Origin: an uncultured Sphingomonadales bacterium
GTDB taxonomy: Bacteria > Pseudomonadota > Alphaproteobacteria > Sphingomonadales > Sphingomonadaceae
Assembly (NCBI GenBank): GCA_903821685.1
Contig: CAIJLW010000109.1
Location: forward strand, 1 to 55,497
Direction of reading: 5' to 3'
Length of the DNA stretch: 55,497 nt
Part shown: positions 47,596 through 55,497 of the stretch, one piece after another
How the letters are laid out: each line of letters opens with the position of its first letter
Position numbering within the stretch: the first letter of the stretch is position 1
The notes under the pieces: generated by a model
Told to the model about the DNA's origin: nothing
Seen by the model: the letters and a program-made list of their open reading frames with translations, nothing else
Database searches by the model: none
Position numbers and translations under genes: made by a program

Positions 47596-48969
47596 ATGAG
47601 CACAAAAACAACTTCGGACCGTAAAGATCCCGTCATCGAAACCCGCGATCAATTGATCGCCGCGATTGCCAAGGGGGAAAAGCCCAAGGACCGTTGGCGC
47701 ATAGGCACCGAGCATGAGAAATTTGTCTATAACCGCAGTGACCATCACGCGCCGTCTTATGACGAACCGGGCGGTATTCGCGATCTGCTAATGGCGATGA
47801 CCGAGTTCGGTTGGGAGCCTGTGTACGAAAACGGCAAAGTTATCGCGATGAGCGGCAGCGACGGCGCGATAAGTCTTGAGCCTGCGGGCCAGCTTGAACT
47901 GTCAGGTGCGCCGCTTGAGAATCTGCACCAAACCTGCGCCGAGACCGGGCGGCATTTGCGGCAGGTGAAAGCCATCGGCGACAAGACCAACACCAGCTTT
48001 TTGGGCCTTGGACTTTGGCCGGACAAGACACGCGCCGAACTGCCCGTCATGCCCAAGGGCCGTTACGACATCATGCTGCGCCATATGCCACGCGTTGGCA
48101 GCATGGGCCTTGATATGATGCTGCGCACATGTACGATTCAGGTCAATCTTGATTATTCCAGCGAAGCCGACATGGCGCATAAGTTCCGCACGTCGCTTGC
48201 GCTGCAACCCTTGGCCACTGCCTTGTTTGCAAATTCGCCTTTCTTGGAAGGCAAGCCCAACGGGTTCCTGTCCTACCGCAGCCACATCTGGTCCGACACG
48301 GACCCACAGCGTACGGGCATGTTGCCGTTCGTGTTCGACGCCAATTTCGGCTATGAACAATATGTCGATTATATGCTGAAGGTGCCGATGTATTTCGTTT
48401 ACCGCGACGGCAAATATATTGACGCGGCGGGCCTTGATTTCCGCGACTTCTTAAAGGGCGAGCTTTCGGTTCTGCCGGGGGAAAAACCCACGGTGAGCGA
48501 CTGGGAAGACCATATGTCGACCGCTTTTCCCGAAGTGCGCCTGAAAAGCTTCTTGGAAATGCGCGGCGCCGATGGTGGCCCATGGAATCGCATTTGCGCG
48601 CTGCCTGCTTTCTGGGTCGGGCTGTTATATGATCAAGCTGCCCTTGACGCTGCATGGGACGAGGTAAAGCATTGGACCATGGAAGAGCGCGAAACGCTGC
48701 GCAGTGCAGTTCCAGCGCAAGGATTGAACGCAGCAATTCCTGGCGGTGGCAAGCTGCTGGATCTGGCTGGCCGCATATTGGAGATCTCATCTTCTGGCTT
48801 GGCTGCCCGCAACTGCCTGAACAGCAGCGGCGACAATGAAACCGGATATCTCGATCCATTGCGCGAAATCATCGCCAGCGGCAAAACCGTCGCTGAACAG
48901 CTGCTCGACAAATTTCATGGCGAATGGGGCGGTGATGTATCGCGCGTCTACGACGAAATGAGCTTCTAA
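47596..48969 (+). CDS. gshA: Glutamate--cysteine ligase, plant/alphaproteobacterial type
   Basis: 457 residues. First step of glutathione synthesis, ATP-dependent joining of glutamate and cysteine. The sequence is of the class shared with plants and alphaproteobacteria: RIGTEHEKFVY near the N-terminus, SLEPAGQLELSGAP, GLDMMLRTCTIQVNLDYSSEADM, NSPFLEGKPNGFLSYRSHIW and FLEMRGADGGPWNRICALPAFWVGLLYD. Confidence 0.97.
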   Translation: MSTKTTSDRKDPVIETRDQLIAAIAKGEKPKDRWRIGTEHEKFVYNRSDHHAPSYDEPGGIRDLLMAMTEFGWEPVYENGKVIAMSGSDGAISLEPAGQLELSGAPLENLHQTCAETGRHLRQVKAIGDKTNTSFLGLGLWPDKTRAELPVMPKGRYDIMLRHMPRVGSMGLDMMLRTCTIQVNLDYSSEADMAHKFRTSLALQPLATALFANSPFLEGKPNGFLSYRSHIWSDTDPQRTGMLPFVFDANFGYEQYVDYMLKVPMYFVYRDGKYIDAAGLDFRDFLKGELSVLPGEKPTVSDWEDHMSTAFPEVRLKSFLEMRGADGGPWNRICALPAFWVGLLYDQAALDAAWDEVKHWTMEERETLRSAVPAQGLNAAIPGGGKLLDLAGRILEISSSGLAARNCLNSSGDNETGYLDPLREIIASGKTVAEQLLDKFHGEWGGDVSRVYDEMSF

Positions 48970-48991
48970 GCGATTAGTATCGAAAGCAGAC

Positions 48992-49020
48992 TTGCCCAGT
49001 TCGCATATCGGCGTTAAAGG
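48992..49020 (+). promoter_or_regulatory. Possible promoter of tRNA-Trp
   Basis: TTGCCC (48992-48997), 17 nt, TAAAGG (49015-49020), 28 nt before the tRNA. Confidence 0.4.
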
Positions 49021-49048
49021 CACCTCTCTTCGTAGAAATGCGAAGTGC

Positions 49049-49124
49049 AGGAGTTTAGCTCAGTTGGTAGAGCATCGGTCTCCAAAACCGAGGGCCGTGG
49101 GTTCGAGTCCCCCAACTCCTGCCA
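49049..49124 (+). tRNA. tRNA-Trp (anticodon CCA)
   Basis: 76 nt: acceptor AGGAGTT/AACTCCT, discriminator G, encoded CCA, D-stem GCTC/GAGC, anticodon stem TCGGT/ACCGA with loop CTCCAAA, T-loop TTCGAGT. Normally directly upstream of secE in alphaproteobacteria; here a minus-strand gene lies between. Confidence 0.97.
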
Positions 49125-49184
49125 TTTTCTTTTATCTTTACAGGTATTTATGGCCCATCACCTGCCTGATCGGCTTAACTAAAC

Positions 49185-50090
49185 TCAATGCGCCTTGCGC
49201 TTCGTCACCTGATGGTAAACCAACACAATCACCGCGCCGATGGCAAGGCCGACGACTCCGCTCATCGCCGCATCGGCGACCCAGGCCAACGCGCCTTCAT
49301 ATAGGCCGAGAAACTCTGCTGGATGGATGCCAAAGCCGTGGACGATGATCTGCCCGCCTACCCACAGCATTGCGGCGGTGCCAATGGTCGACAGGGCGGC
49401 GAGCAATTTGGGCATGCCCTTTACAAGGGCGCGGCCAATGGCTTGCGACCCGGCGTCTTCGCGTCCCGCTAACTTCAATCCGATATCGTCCATTTTCACG
49501 ATCAGGCCAACAACGCCATAGACCCCGATGGTGACAATGATGGCGACAAAGGCCAATGTCCCGGCCTCCAGCCATATCGATGTTTCGGCAAGGCCTTTCA
49601 CTTCATTAAGGGCAATCGCCATGATTTCGGCGGACAGGATGAAATCGGTGCGCACCGCGCCCTTGACCATGGCGGTTTCATGTTCGCTGCTGGTCAGCTC
49701 TGCAAGTTCCTCGGCTAAGCTCACCTCTTCATGTGGGGCGATTTTTTCCCATACTTTCTCTGCGCCTTCGAAGCATAAATATGCCCCCCCCAGCATCAAT
49801 ATCGGGGTAATCGCCCAAGGCAGGAACAAGCTCAACAGCAACGCCACGGGCAATATGATCACCAGCTTGTTGAAAAACGACCCCTTGGCAATGCGCCAGA
49901 TGATCGGCAATTCGCGGTCAGGGGTAAAGCCGGTGACATATTGCGGCGTCACCGCGGTATCGTCGATAACAACCCCCGCCGCCTTGCTCCCCGCTTTACC
50001 CGCTGCGGCGGCGACATCATCAACGGACGCCGCCGCAACTTTGGCAATGGTGGCGATATCATCGAGTAAAGCAGCAAGACCGGAGGGCAT
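49185..50090 (-). CDS. DUF808 (YedI-like) inner-membrane protein
   Basis: 301 residues from ATG 50090, with AAGGAA about 8 nt upstream; 20 upstream codons are rejected. N-terminal MPSGLAALLDDIATIAKVAAASVDDVAAAAGKA is the family signature, followed by several membrane helices (LVIILPVALLLSLFLPWAIT; ILMLGGAYLCFEGAEKV; WLEAGTLAFVAIIVTIGVYGVVGLI; AAMSGVVGLAIGAVIVLVYH). Function of the family is unknown. It is inserted on the opposite strand between tRNA-Trp and secE. Confidence 0.9.
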   Translation of the reverse strand: MPSGLAALLDDIATIAKVAAASVDDVAAAAGKAGSKAAGVVIDDTAVTPQYVTGFTPDRELPIIWRIAKGSFFNKLVIILPVALLLSLFLPWAITPILMLGGAYLCFEGAEKVWEKIAPHEEVSLAEELAELTSSEHETAMVKGAVRTDFILSAEIMAIALNEVKGLAETSIWLEAGTLAFVAIIVTIGVYGVVGLIVKMDDIGLKLAGREDAGSQAIGRALVKGMPKLLAALSTIGTAAMLWVGGQIIVHGFGIHPAEFLGLYEGALAWVADAAMSGVVGLAIGAVIVLVYHQVTKRKAH

Positions 50091-50219
50091 TTGGGGGGTT
50101 CCTTGGCAAGGGTAAGCGTAAGGGGATAACCAAAACCTGCGATAATTCAAGGCTGTTCCATATTGCTTATGTGGCCAATGCGCCTTCCCACACTCCCTTG
50201 CCTGCGTTTGTTTGGTATC

Positions 50220-50248
50220 TTGCGTTGCGGCGAATCCATCGCTACAGA
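50220..50248 (+). promoter_or_regulatory. Possible promoter of secE-nusG
   Basis: TTGCGT (50220-50225), 17 nt, TACAGA (50243-50248), about 90 nt before secE. The leader then contains a short CGACC/GGTCG hairpin. Confidence 0.35.
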
Positions 50249-50340
50249 CCTAGTCTTTCCGAATTGGGAACCTATATCGCTCTCGACCCGCCGGTCGGAG
50301 CGCTGGCGGCTATCCTCGGGATCGAACAGGAAGAAACGAT

Positions 50341-50541
50341 ATGGCAAAGACAAGCCCCGGTGAATTCATCCGTCAAGTGCGGACTGAAATCGGTAAGGTG
50401 GTATGGCCGACAAGGCAGGAAACCGTGCAGACCGCAATCATGGTGTTGATCATGACCATCATCCTTGCCGTTTTCTTTTTGGGTGTCGACGCGGTATTTG
50501 CCGCAATCGTAAAGGGATTGCTCGCGCTCGCCGAAGGCTAA
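50341..50541 (+). CDS. secE: Preprotein translocase subunit SecE
   Basis: 66 residues, the short single-helix form. FIRQVRTEIGKVVWPTRQET is the conserved amphipathic segment that clamps SecY, followed by one membrane helix (AIMVLIMTIILAVFFLGVDAV). nusG follows 42 nt later. Confidence 0.96.
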   Translation: MAKTSPGEFIRQVRTEIGKVVWPTRQETVQTAIMVLIMTIILAVFFLGVDAVFAAIVKGLLALAEG

Positions 50542-50583
50542 GCGCAGACCCTACAGAGAGTTTTGGGGAAAAGAATAGATATT

Positions 50584-51120
50584 ATGGCACGCTGGTACAT
50601 CATTCACGCTTATTCGGGCTTTGAAAACAAGGTCCGCGACCAGATTCTCTCTGAAGCAGAGCGCATTGGCCTCTCGCAATTGGTAGAGGCTGTCGAGGTT
50701 CCAACCGAACAGATCACGGAAGTGCGCCGCGGCAAGAAGATTAAGGCGGAGCGCAAATTCTTCCCTGGTTATGTTCTGGCAAAGCTGAACATGAACGATG
50801 ATGTGTACCATTTGGTCAAGAACACGGCAAAGGTCACTGGCTTTCTAGGCGCGGGCAATAAGCCGCAGCCGATCACTGAAGCCGAAGCAGCACGCATCCT
50901 GAACACCAAGCAGGAACTCGATGCCGCGCCAAAGAAGCGCGTTTCGGTGGACTACGAAATTGGCGATCAGGTCAAGGTACTTGGCGGGCCATTTGCAAGC
51001 TTCAACGGCTTGGTAGAAGAGCTCGACTTCGACAAGAACCGTGTCAAGGTATCGGTCAGCATCTTTGGCCGTGCAACTCCAGTCGAGCTGGACTTTGAAG
51101 AAGTCGAATTGATGAAGTAA
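50584..51120 (+). CDS. nusG: Transcription termination/antitermination protein NusG
   Basis: 178 residues from ATG 50584 ([21 protein letters not shown]). NGN domain with [20 protein letters not shown], and a C-terminal KOW domain ([23 protein letters not shown]). Contacts RNA polymerase, Rho and ribosomal protein S10. Confidence 0.98.
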   Translation: MARWYIIHAYSGFENKVRDQILSEAERIGLSQLVEAVEVPTEQITEVRRGKKIKAERKFFPGYVLAKLNMNDDVYHLVKNTAKVTGFLGAGNKPQPITEAEAARILNTKQELDAAPKKRVSVDYEIGDQVKVLGGPFASFNGLVEELDFDKNRVKVSVSIFGRATPVELDFEEVELMK

Positions 51121-51124
51121 TGTC

Positions 51125-51145
51125 CCTTTCCCTGCGAGGGAAAGG
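51125..51145 (+). other. 9-bp perfect hairpin just after nusG
   Basis: CCTTTCCCT-GCG-AGGGAAAGG, 4 nt after the nusG stop. Not followed by T residues, so it may be an RNA processing or stability element between secE-nusG and rplK-rplA. Confidence 0.5.
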
Positions 51146-51302
51146 ATACAGCAACCGGCGACCCGCCCAGCCACAGGCTTGGCTTGCTTTTCCGGCTCAC
51201 TTCACCTATTTGCGCCCCTCCTTCGATGAGAATCGAGGGAACCCGTGCGGGAGGTTGTCGCCAAAGAGATTTGGACGCGACTGTTTGACCGCTTAATTTG
51301 AT

Positions 51303-51330
51303 CCGCCTTTGCCCTTGCGGGCTTCGGCGG
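51303..51330 (+). promoter_or_regulatory. Structured leader of rplK-rplA (possible L1 operator)
   Basis: CCGCC...GGCGG encloses GCCC-TTGC-GGGC, ending about 24 nt before the rplK start. In other bacteria L1 represses this operon by binding its leader; whether this hairpin mimics the 23S site is not shown. Confidence 0.3.
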
Positions 51331-51354
51331 AGAAAGAATGAAAGGAGGCCACAG

Positions 51355-51786
51355 ATGGCCAAGAAAATTGACGGCTATATCGGCCTGCAAGTACCTGCAG
51401 GTTCAGCCACACCATCCCCGCCAATCGGCCCAGCATTGGGTCAGCGCGGCGTGAATATCATGGAATTCTGCAAGCAATTCAATGCGGCGACCGCCGACTT
51501 GGAAAAAGGCACGCCAATTCCAACGAAGATCACAGTTTTTTCTGACAAAAGCTTTACCTTCGCCATGAAGTCACCGCCTGCGACCTATCTGATCAAGAAG
51601 GTTTTGGGCCTGAAGTCCGGTTCGAAAGAGCCAGGCAAGATCACCGCTGGAAAAATCACACGTGCGCAGCTTGAAGAAGTCGCAACCATCAAGATGGCCG
51701 ACCTCAACGCGAACGATATGGACGCAGCAGTTAAAATCATCGCAGGCTCGGCGACCGCCATGGGCCTCGAAGTAGTGGAGGGCTGA
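51355..51786 (+). CDS. rplK: 50S ribosomal protein L11
   Basis: 143 residues from ATG 51355, with AAAGGAGG 6 nt upstream. [28 protein letters not shown] is the conserved N-terminal domain that binds the GTPase-associated rRNA region and factors; the C-terminal domain has [20 protein letters not shown]. Confidence 0.98.
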   Translation: MAKKIDGYIGLQVPAGSATPSPPIGPALGQRGVNIMEFCKQFNAATADLEKGTPIPTKITVFSDKSFTFAMKSPPATYLIKKVLGLKSGSKEPGKITAGKITRAQLEEVATIKMADLNANDMDAAVKIIAGSATAMGLEVVEG

Positions 51787-51790
51787 TCCG

Positions 51791-52486
51791 ATGGCCAAGC
51801 TGACCAAAAAAGCAAAATCGCTCGCGCATCTCGATGCGGACAAATTGTACGGCGTTGATGAAGCGTTGAAGGCAATCAAGGAAATGGCGACTGCCAAATT
51901 CGACGAGACCATTGAAGTCGCGTTGAATCTGGGCGTTGACCCACGTCATGCTGACCAGATGGTCCGTGGCATGGTTTCGCTTCCAGCCGGCACCGGTAAA
52001 GACATGAAAGTCGCTGTGTTCGCACGTGGCGACAAGGCAACTGCGGCAACGGCCGCTGGTGCCGATAAGGTCGGCGCTGAAGACCTGATGGAAGACATGC
52101 TGGCTGGCAATCTCGATTATGACCGCGTTATTGCAACGCCGGACATGATGGGCATCGTTGGCCGCTTGGGTAAGACCTTGGGTCCAAAGGGCCTGATGCC
52201 AAACCCTAAGTTGGGCACAGTCACCATGGACGTCGCTGAAGCCGTTAAGGCGGCAAAGGCCGGTCAGGTTGAATTCCGCGTTGAAAAGCAGGGGATCATC
52301 CACAGCGGCATCGGCAAGAAGAGCTTCTCTGATTCCGACCTGCGCAAGAATTTCGACGCATTGGTTGATGCCGTCATCAAGAACAAACCAAGCGGTTCCA
52401 AGGGCAAATATGTCCGCCGCGTTGCGGTTAGCTCGTCAATGGGCCCAGGCCTTAAAATTGATCTGGCGGATGTCCCTGGCGCTTAA
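51791..52486 (+). CDS. rplA: 50S ribosomal protein L1
   Basis: 231 residues, 4 nt after rplK. Contains [21 protein letters not shown] and [28 protein letters not shown], the L1 signature. Forms the mobile L1 stalk and represses its operon in other bacteria. Followed by a strong terminator; rplJ-rplL do not follow. Confidence 0.98.
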   Translation: MAKLTKKAKSLAHLDADKLYGVDEALKAIKEMATAKFDETIEVALNLGVDPRHADQMVRGMVSLPAGTGKDMKVAVFARGDKATAATAAGADKVGAEDLMEDMLAGNLDYDRVIATPDMMGIVGRLGKTLGPKGLMPNPKLGTVTMDVAEAVKAAKAGQVEFRVEKQGIIHSGIGKKSFSDSDLRKNFDALVDAVIKNKPSGSKGKYVRRVAVSSSMGPGLKIDLADVPGA

Positions 52487-52508
52487 GGCGTTTCGGCAAT
52501 GAACACAT

Positions 52509-52544
52509 AAAGGGCTGGAGGGAAACCTCCGGCCCTTTTTCTTT
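52509..52544 (+). terminator. Rho-independent terminator of rplK-rplA
   Basis: AAAGGGCTGGAGG-GAAA-CCTCCGGCCCTTT stem with one T-G pair, followed by TTCTTT; 22 nt after the rplA stop. Confidence 0.9.
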
Positions 52545-52577
52545 GCGGCGCATGCCGTTTTCCAATACCCTTTGGTG

Positions 52578-53843
52578 ATGCGATTTTCTTTCGTCTTTAC
52601 TATGGCGCTGCTTCCAATAGCCGCCGTTGCAGCTGATCCGGTCCAGCCAAAAGCCGAAGAAGCTGTCAAATCGATCGCAGTTCCAATCAGGCATATCACC
52701 CCCGGGGTCGAAGTTTTGCTCTCCGACCGACTGGAGTCGCTCAAGGGAAAACGAGTCGCACTGTTGACCAACCAGACCGGCGTTGACCGCAAAGGCGTTA
52801 GCAACGTCGATCTGCTGCGCGCGCATCCCGCCATCAACCTTGTCGCGCTTTTTAGCCCCGAACATGGTGTGAGCGGCGCGGCGCAGGCGGGTGAGAAAGT
52901 GGCTTCGGGCATCGATCCCAAATCCGGCTTGCCCGTCCACAGTCTCTACGGTGAAACCAAAATGCCAACCGCCAAGATGATGCAAGGCATTGATATCGTG
53001 CTGGTCGATCTACAGGACGTCGGTACCCGTTTTTATACATATGCCTCCACGCTGCTATACATGCTGCGCGCCGCAGAGACATCGGGGTCCGAGGTGATCG
53101 TGCTGGATCGTCCCAATCCGCAAGGCGGTATGATGATAGAGGGGCCGGTGCTCGAACCTGCCTTTGCCTCTTTCGTCGGAAGCTATGCCGTGCCGGTACG
53201 TCACGGCATGACATTCGGCGAGCTAGCCCAGATGTTCGTCGGCGAGGATAGACTGCGCACGCGCCTGCGCGTTATTGCCATGCGCGGCTGGTCACGCGAC
53301 TTAACGCCATATCTAGCTTGGGATTTGCCTTGGGTGCCGCCCTCGCCCAATATGCTGTCACCCCGAACAGCAGCAGTATATCCCGGCACGGCGTTGTTCG
53401 AGGGCACCAACATCTCCGAAGGACGGGGCAGTGAAAAACCTTTCGAATATATCGGCGGGCCTTTCATCGATGGCGCAGCACTGGCGGAACGATTGAATGC
53501 GATGGGGTTGCCCGGTGTCGATTTCAAGCCGGTTTCCTTTACACCGGATTTTTCCAAATATGCCGGACAGCACTGTCATGGCGTATGGGTCATCCCCACC
53601 AACAGTAAGACATTCCAGCCATTTCGCACCGGCATCGCTTTGGTGAAGACTGTCCACGACATGTACCCAGACAAGTTTGAATTCCGCCCCGGCGCTCCGA
53701 GCTTTTTCGACCAGCTGGCAGGAACCGACAGTGTCCGTAAAGGCATTTTGGACGGAAAATCAGTCAGCGATATCGAACGTCAATGGCAAGACGGACTTAA
53801 CGCTTTTATGCAGGTACGGGCGCGGTATCTGATGTATCATTGA
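52578..53843 (+). CDS. NamZ-type exo-beta-N-acetylmuramidase (DUF1343)
   Basis: 421 residues from ATG 52578 (TTG and GTG codons just before are less likely). Signal peptide FVFTMALLPIAAVAA, so exported. Family motifs: KGKRVALLTNQTGVDRKG, LFSPEHGVSG, VDLQDVGTRFYTYASTL, LDRPNPQGGMMIEGP, EGTNISEGRGSEKPFEYIG. Characterised DUF1343 members release N-acetylmuramic acid from the non-reducing ends of peptidoglycan fragments. Convergent with a symporter gene that overlaps its 3' end by 38 nt. Confidence 0.92.
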   Translation: MRFSFVFTMALLPIAAVAADPVQPKAEEAVKSIAVPIRHITPGVEVLLSDRLESLKGKRVALLTNQTGVDRKGVSNVDLLRAHPAINLVALFSPEHGVSGAAQAGEKVASGIDPKSGLPVHSLYGETKMPTAKMMQGIDIVLVDLQDVGTRFYTYASTLLYMLRAAETSGSEVIVLDRPNPQGGMMIEGPVLEPAFASFVGSYAVPVRHGMTFGELAQMFVGEDRLRTRLRVIAMRGWSRDLTPYLAWDLPWVPPSPNMLSPRTAAVYPGTALFEGTNISEGRGSEKPFEYIGGPFIDGAALAERLNAMGLPGVDFKPVSFTPDFSKYAGQHCHGVWVIPTNSKTFQPFRTGIALVKTVHDMYPDKFEFRPGAPSFFDQLAGTDSVRKGILDGKSVSDIERQWQDGLNAFMQVRARYLMYH

Positions 53844-55368
53844 TACTGCGACCTGCGCAGCACACACCAAAGGCGACCGCCGTTCCGATGCATAATTGCC
53901 ATGGGAAGGCCAAAGCCTTCCACGCCGTTGGCAGACCAAGACTATCCACGACATAATGCTGCTGCACTAGGATTGTGACAAAGCCAGCCAGCAGAGCGGC
54001 AATCACCGACCATGTCGCCCCGCGCTTGGTAAACACCACAGTGCCATAGACTCCCAGCAAGCCCGAATATGCAAAGACCATGACGCCGAGCACAAATTCG
54101 AGCAATGGCGTGTCGCTGTAATGCTGCCAGTAGAAGCACAGTATCGACATCGCGAACAGCGCAAACGCGAGCAATAGCATCGCTATACGTCCAGCGTTGA
54201 TATAATGCTGCTCGCTTGACGCTGCGCCACGCCGTTCCAGCCAAGGCCGGTAAAAATCATTCACGACCACCGCCGACATCGAGATGAGTCCGGAATTGAT
54301 GGCCGCCGCTGCGATGACGCCTACGGTTACCAGCCCGCGCAAGCCGGGCGGGATTTCGGACAGGATGAAAGACATGAAGACCGTGATTTTTTCTCCTGCG
54401 AACGCGTTGGTTGCGCCGACGCTAACGCCCATCAGGTCGGGGCGGTTGTAGAAGATGTGGAGCAGCGATCCTATCGCCATGAATAAAGCCACCACAGGGA
54501 TTGCCGCCCACATGCTCGCATAAAGCGCGCGTTTGCCTGATTGTGCGTTTTCGCATGCAAGGAAGCGCTGCGTCGTGTCCTGATCGAGCCCAGCATTGCC
54601 GATATTGAGCAACACCAAACCGGTCAGGATCGCCCAAACGGTAAACGGCTTGGTAAAGTCGAACGACCAGTCAAACAAACGGAGTTTGTCCATTCCACCC
54701 GGTCCATATTGAAGCGCTTCCCAGATTTCCGGAGCGGGTGCAGGAATTTTCACCAGCAAAAAGATGAGAACCAGCACCGCCCCGCCGAGATAGAGCACGA
54801 CCTGCACAAGGTCGCTCCAGATAACGGCATTCAGCCCGCCGAACAGTGTGAAGGCAACCCCGAAAACGACGAGCACCGCCGACGCGATAATGATATGCTG
54901 GGGCTCGACATCCAAGAAGATGATCATCGAAACCGCAATAGCGGCAAGATACAGCCGCGCACCGCTCGCCAAGATTCGACCGACGAGATACATCCCCGCC
55001 GCTGCGCGTCTTGCAGTCGCGTCGAAACGTGTTTCCAACAATTCATATACCGTGGTTGCACCGATTGCGTAGAATCGCGGGATCAGGAAACGTGCGACGA
55101 TAAAGGCAGCGATGATCGCGGCGAAGTTGCTTGTGAGATAGCTGTAATCGCCGCGATAGCTGTTATCGGGGGCGCCGAGAAATGTTGCCGCTGACTGCAT
55201 CGTCGACAGGACGGACACCGCCACCAGCCAGACCGGCGCATGATGGCCGGCGAGAAAATAGTCATCCGCTGTTTTGGTCCGCCGTGTCGCTTGATAGCCG
55301 GCAAAAGCCAGCAATGCGACATAGGCCAACAATATGCCCCAGTCGTAAATGGTGAATGCTAATGGCAT
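53806..55368 (-). CDS. Sodium:solute symporter (SSS family)
   Basis: 520 residues, about 13-14 transmembrane helices; GGGGGAG ribosome binding site 6 nt before ATG. Starts with YDWGILLAYVALLAFAGYQATRRTKTADDYFLAGH, the usual SSS N-terminus, then SAATFLGAPDNSYRGDYSYL and the AGLDQDTTQRFLA segment near helix 7. Solute unknown; next to a muramidase gene, a peptidoglycan sugar such as MurNAc is a candidate (inference). Upstream gene on the same strand is cut by the window. Confidence 0.93.
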   Translation of the reverse strand: MPLAFTIYDWGILLAYVALLAFAGYQATRRTKTADDYFLAGHHAPVWLVAVSVLSTMQSAATFLGAPDNSYRGDYSYLTSNFAAIIAAFIVARFLIPRFYAIGATTVYELLETRFDATARRAAAGMYLVGRILASGARLYLAAIAVSMIIFLDVEPQHIIIASAVLVVFGVAFTLFGGLNAVIWSDLVQVVLYLGGAVLVLIFLLVKIPAPAPEIWEALQYGPGGMDKLRLFDWSFDFTKPFTVWAILTGLVLLNIGNAGLDQDTTQRFLACENAQSGKRALYASMWAAIPVVALFMAIGSLLHIFYNRPDLMGVSVGATNAFAGEKITVFMSFILSEIPPGLRGLVTVGVIAAAAINSGLISMSAVVVNDFYRPWLERRGAASSEQHYINAGRIAMLLLAFALFAMSILCFYWQHYSDTPLLEFVLGVMVFAYSGLLGVYGTVVFTKRGATWSVIAALLAGFVTILVQQHYVVDSLGLPTAWKALAFPWQLCIGTAVAFGVCCAGRSINDTSDTAPVPA

Positions 55369-55423
55369 GAATGCTCCCCCAAGGTGCAGCCACTAGCGGA
55401 ACATGCCTGTGTATTCAAATGCG

Positions 55424-55497
55424 CTACCGCGCCATATATGCATCCAGCGTTTCGTGGTAATGGCGTATGCGGCTTTCCTGATAGCGCGCCAATGTCA
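55424..55497 (-). CDS. C-terminal end of an unidentified gene
   Basis: The last 24 codons of a frame entering from the right edge (...RYQESRIRHYHETLDAYMAR, TAG stop), 55 nt before the symporter start on the same strand. Too short to identify. It may form an operon with the symporter. Confidence 0.45.
   Translation of the reverse strand, partial: TLARYQESRIRHYHETLDAYMAR

Noticed and set aside
48143-48859. 238-codon open frame on the minus strand
   Set aside because: Antisense to gshA; arginine/cysteine-rich shadow composition.
54541-55194. 217-codon open frame on the plus strand
   Set aside because: Antisense to the sodium:solute symporter.

Overview
The window looks like a chromosomal segment of an alphaproteobacterium of the order Sphingomonadales (Sphingorhabdus- or Sphingopyxis-like; this is inferred from gene content and order, not from a marker gene). 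Supporting signs are the tRNA-Trp/secE/nusG/rplK/rplA neighbourhood, mreBCD-mrdA-rodA next to a divergent mutL, glyQ/glyS as separate subunits, a plant-type glutamate-cysteine ligase, and two large TonB-dependent receptors of the kind these bacteria carry in many copies. Most of it is ordinary core genome with short accessory insertions.

Left edge (1-1.9 kb): an incomplete acyl-CoA ligase gene, a small excisionase-like helix-turn-helix gene, and the C-terminal stump of a large serine recombinase that reads straight into the 3' end of a tRNA-Arg(ACG) gene. This is the scar or end of an element integrated at that tRNA. From 1.9 to 9.4 kb, all on the minus strand, lie glyQ-glyS, a cytochrome b561-like protein with an acidic loop, pyruvate phosphate dikinase, and a DUF1214/DUF1254 envelope pair.

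9.6-17.8 kb: an overlapping regulator/membrane-protein pair, a TraB/GumN protein, a CPBP protease, a TonB receptor followed by an exported S66 peptidase, and a four-cysteine Rrf2 regulator ahead of a TauE/SafE exporter. 17.9-28.2 kb is housekeeping: rplY, pth, ychF, mutL (convergent with ychF), the cell-elongation operon mreB-mreC-mreD-mrdA-rodA with ATGA-type overlaps, and tRNA-Lys(CTT).

28.2-37 kb is more accessory. It holds an M24 peptidase between two copies of a 19-bp repeat, an M28 peptidase with a multi-spanning membrane tail, a saccharopine-dehydrogenase-like reductase, and an aromatic-catabolism cluster (hppD, a VOC dioxygenase-like protein, a fused degenerate hydrolase/flavin reductase, a hotdog thioesterase).

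37-44.7 kb is a phosphorus block: a TonB receptor translationally coupled to a beta-propeller phytase, divergent from ppk1-ppx. Three Pho-box-like repeats with an exact 11-bp period lie in the shared promoter region. 44.7-50 kb holds an aldo/keto reductase with ubiA, rsmE, gshA, tRNA-Trp(CCA) and a DUF808 protein. 50.3-52.5 kb is secE-nusG-rplK-rplA, closed by a strong terminator. The window ends with a NamZ-type muramidase (DUF1343) convergent with a sodium:solute symporter, and the last codons of one more gene.

No CRISPR array, rRNA gene or intact insertion sequence was seen. The least familiar items are the hydrolase/flavin-reductase fusion that has lost its catalytic histidine, the Pho-boxed phytate/polyphosphate block, the TonB receptor with an exported S66 peptidase, and the tRNA-Arg integration scar.
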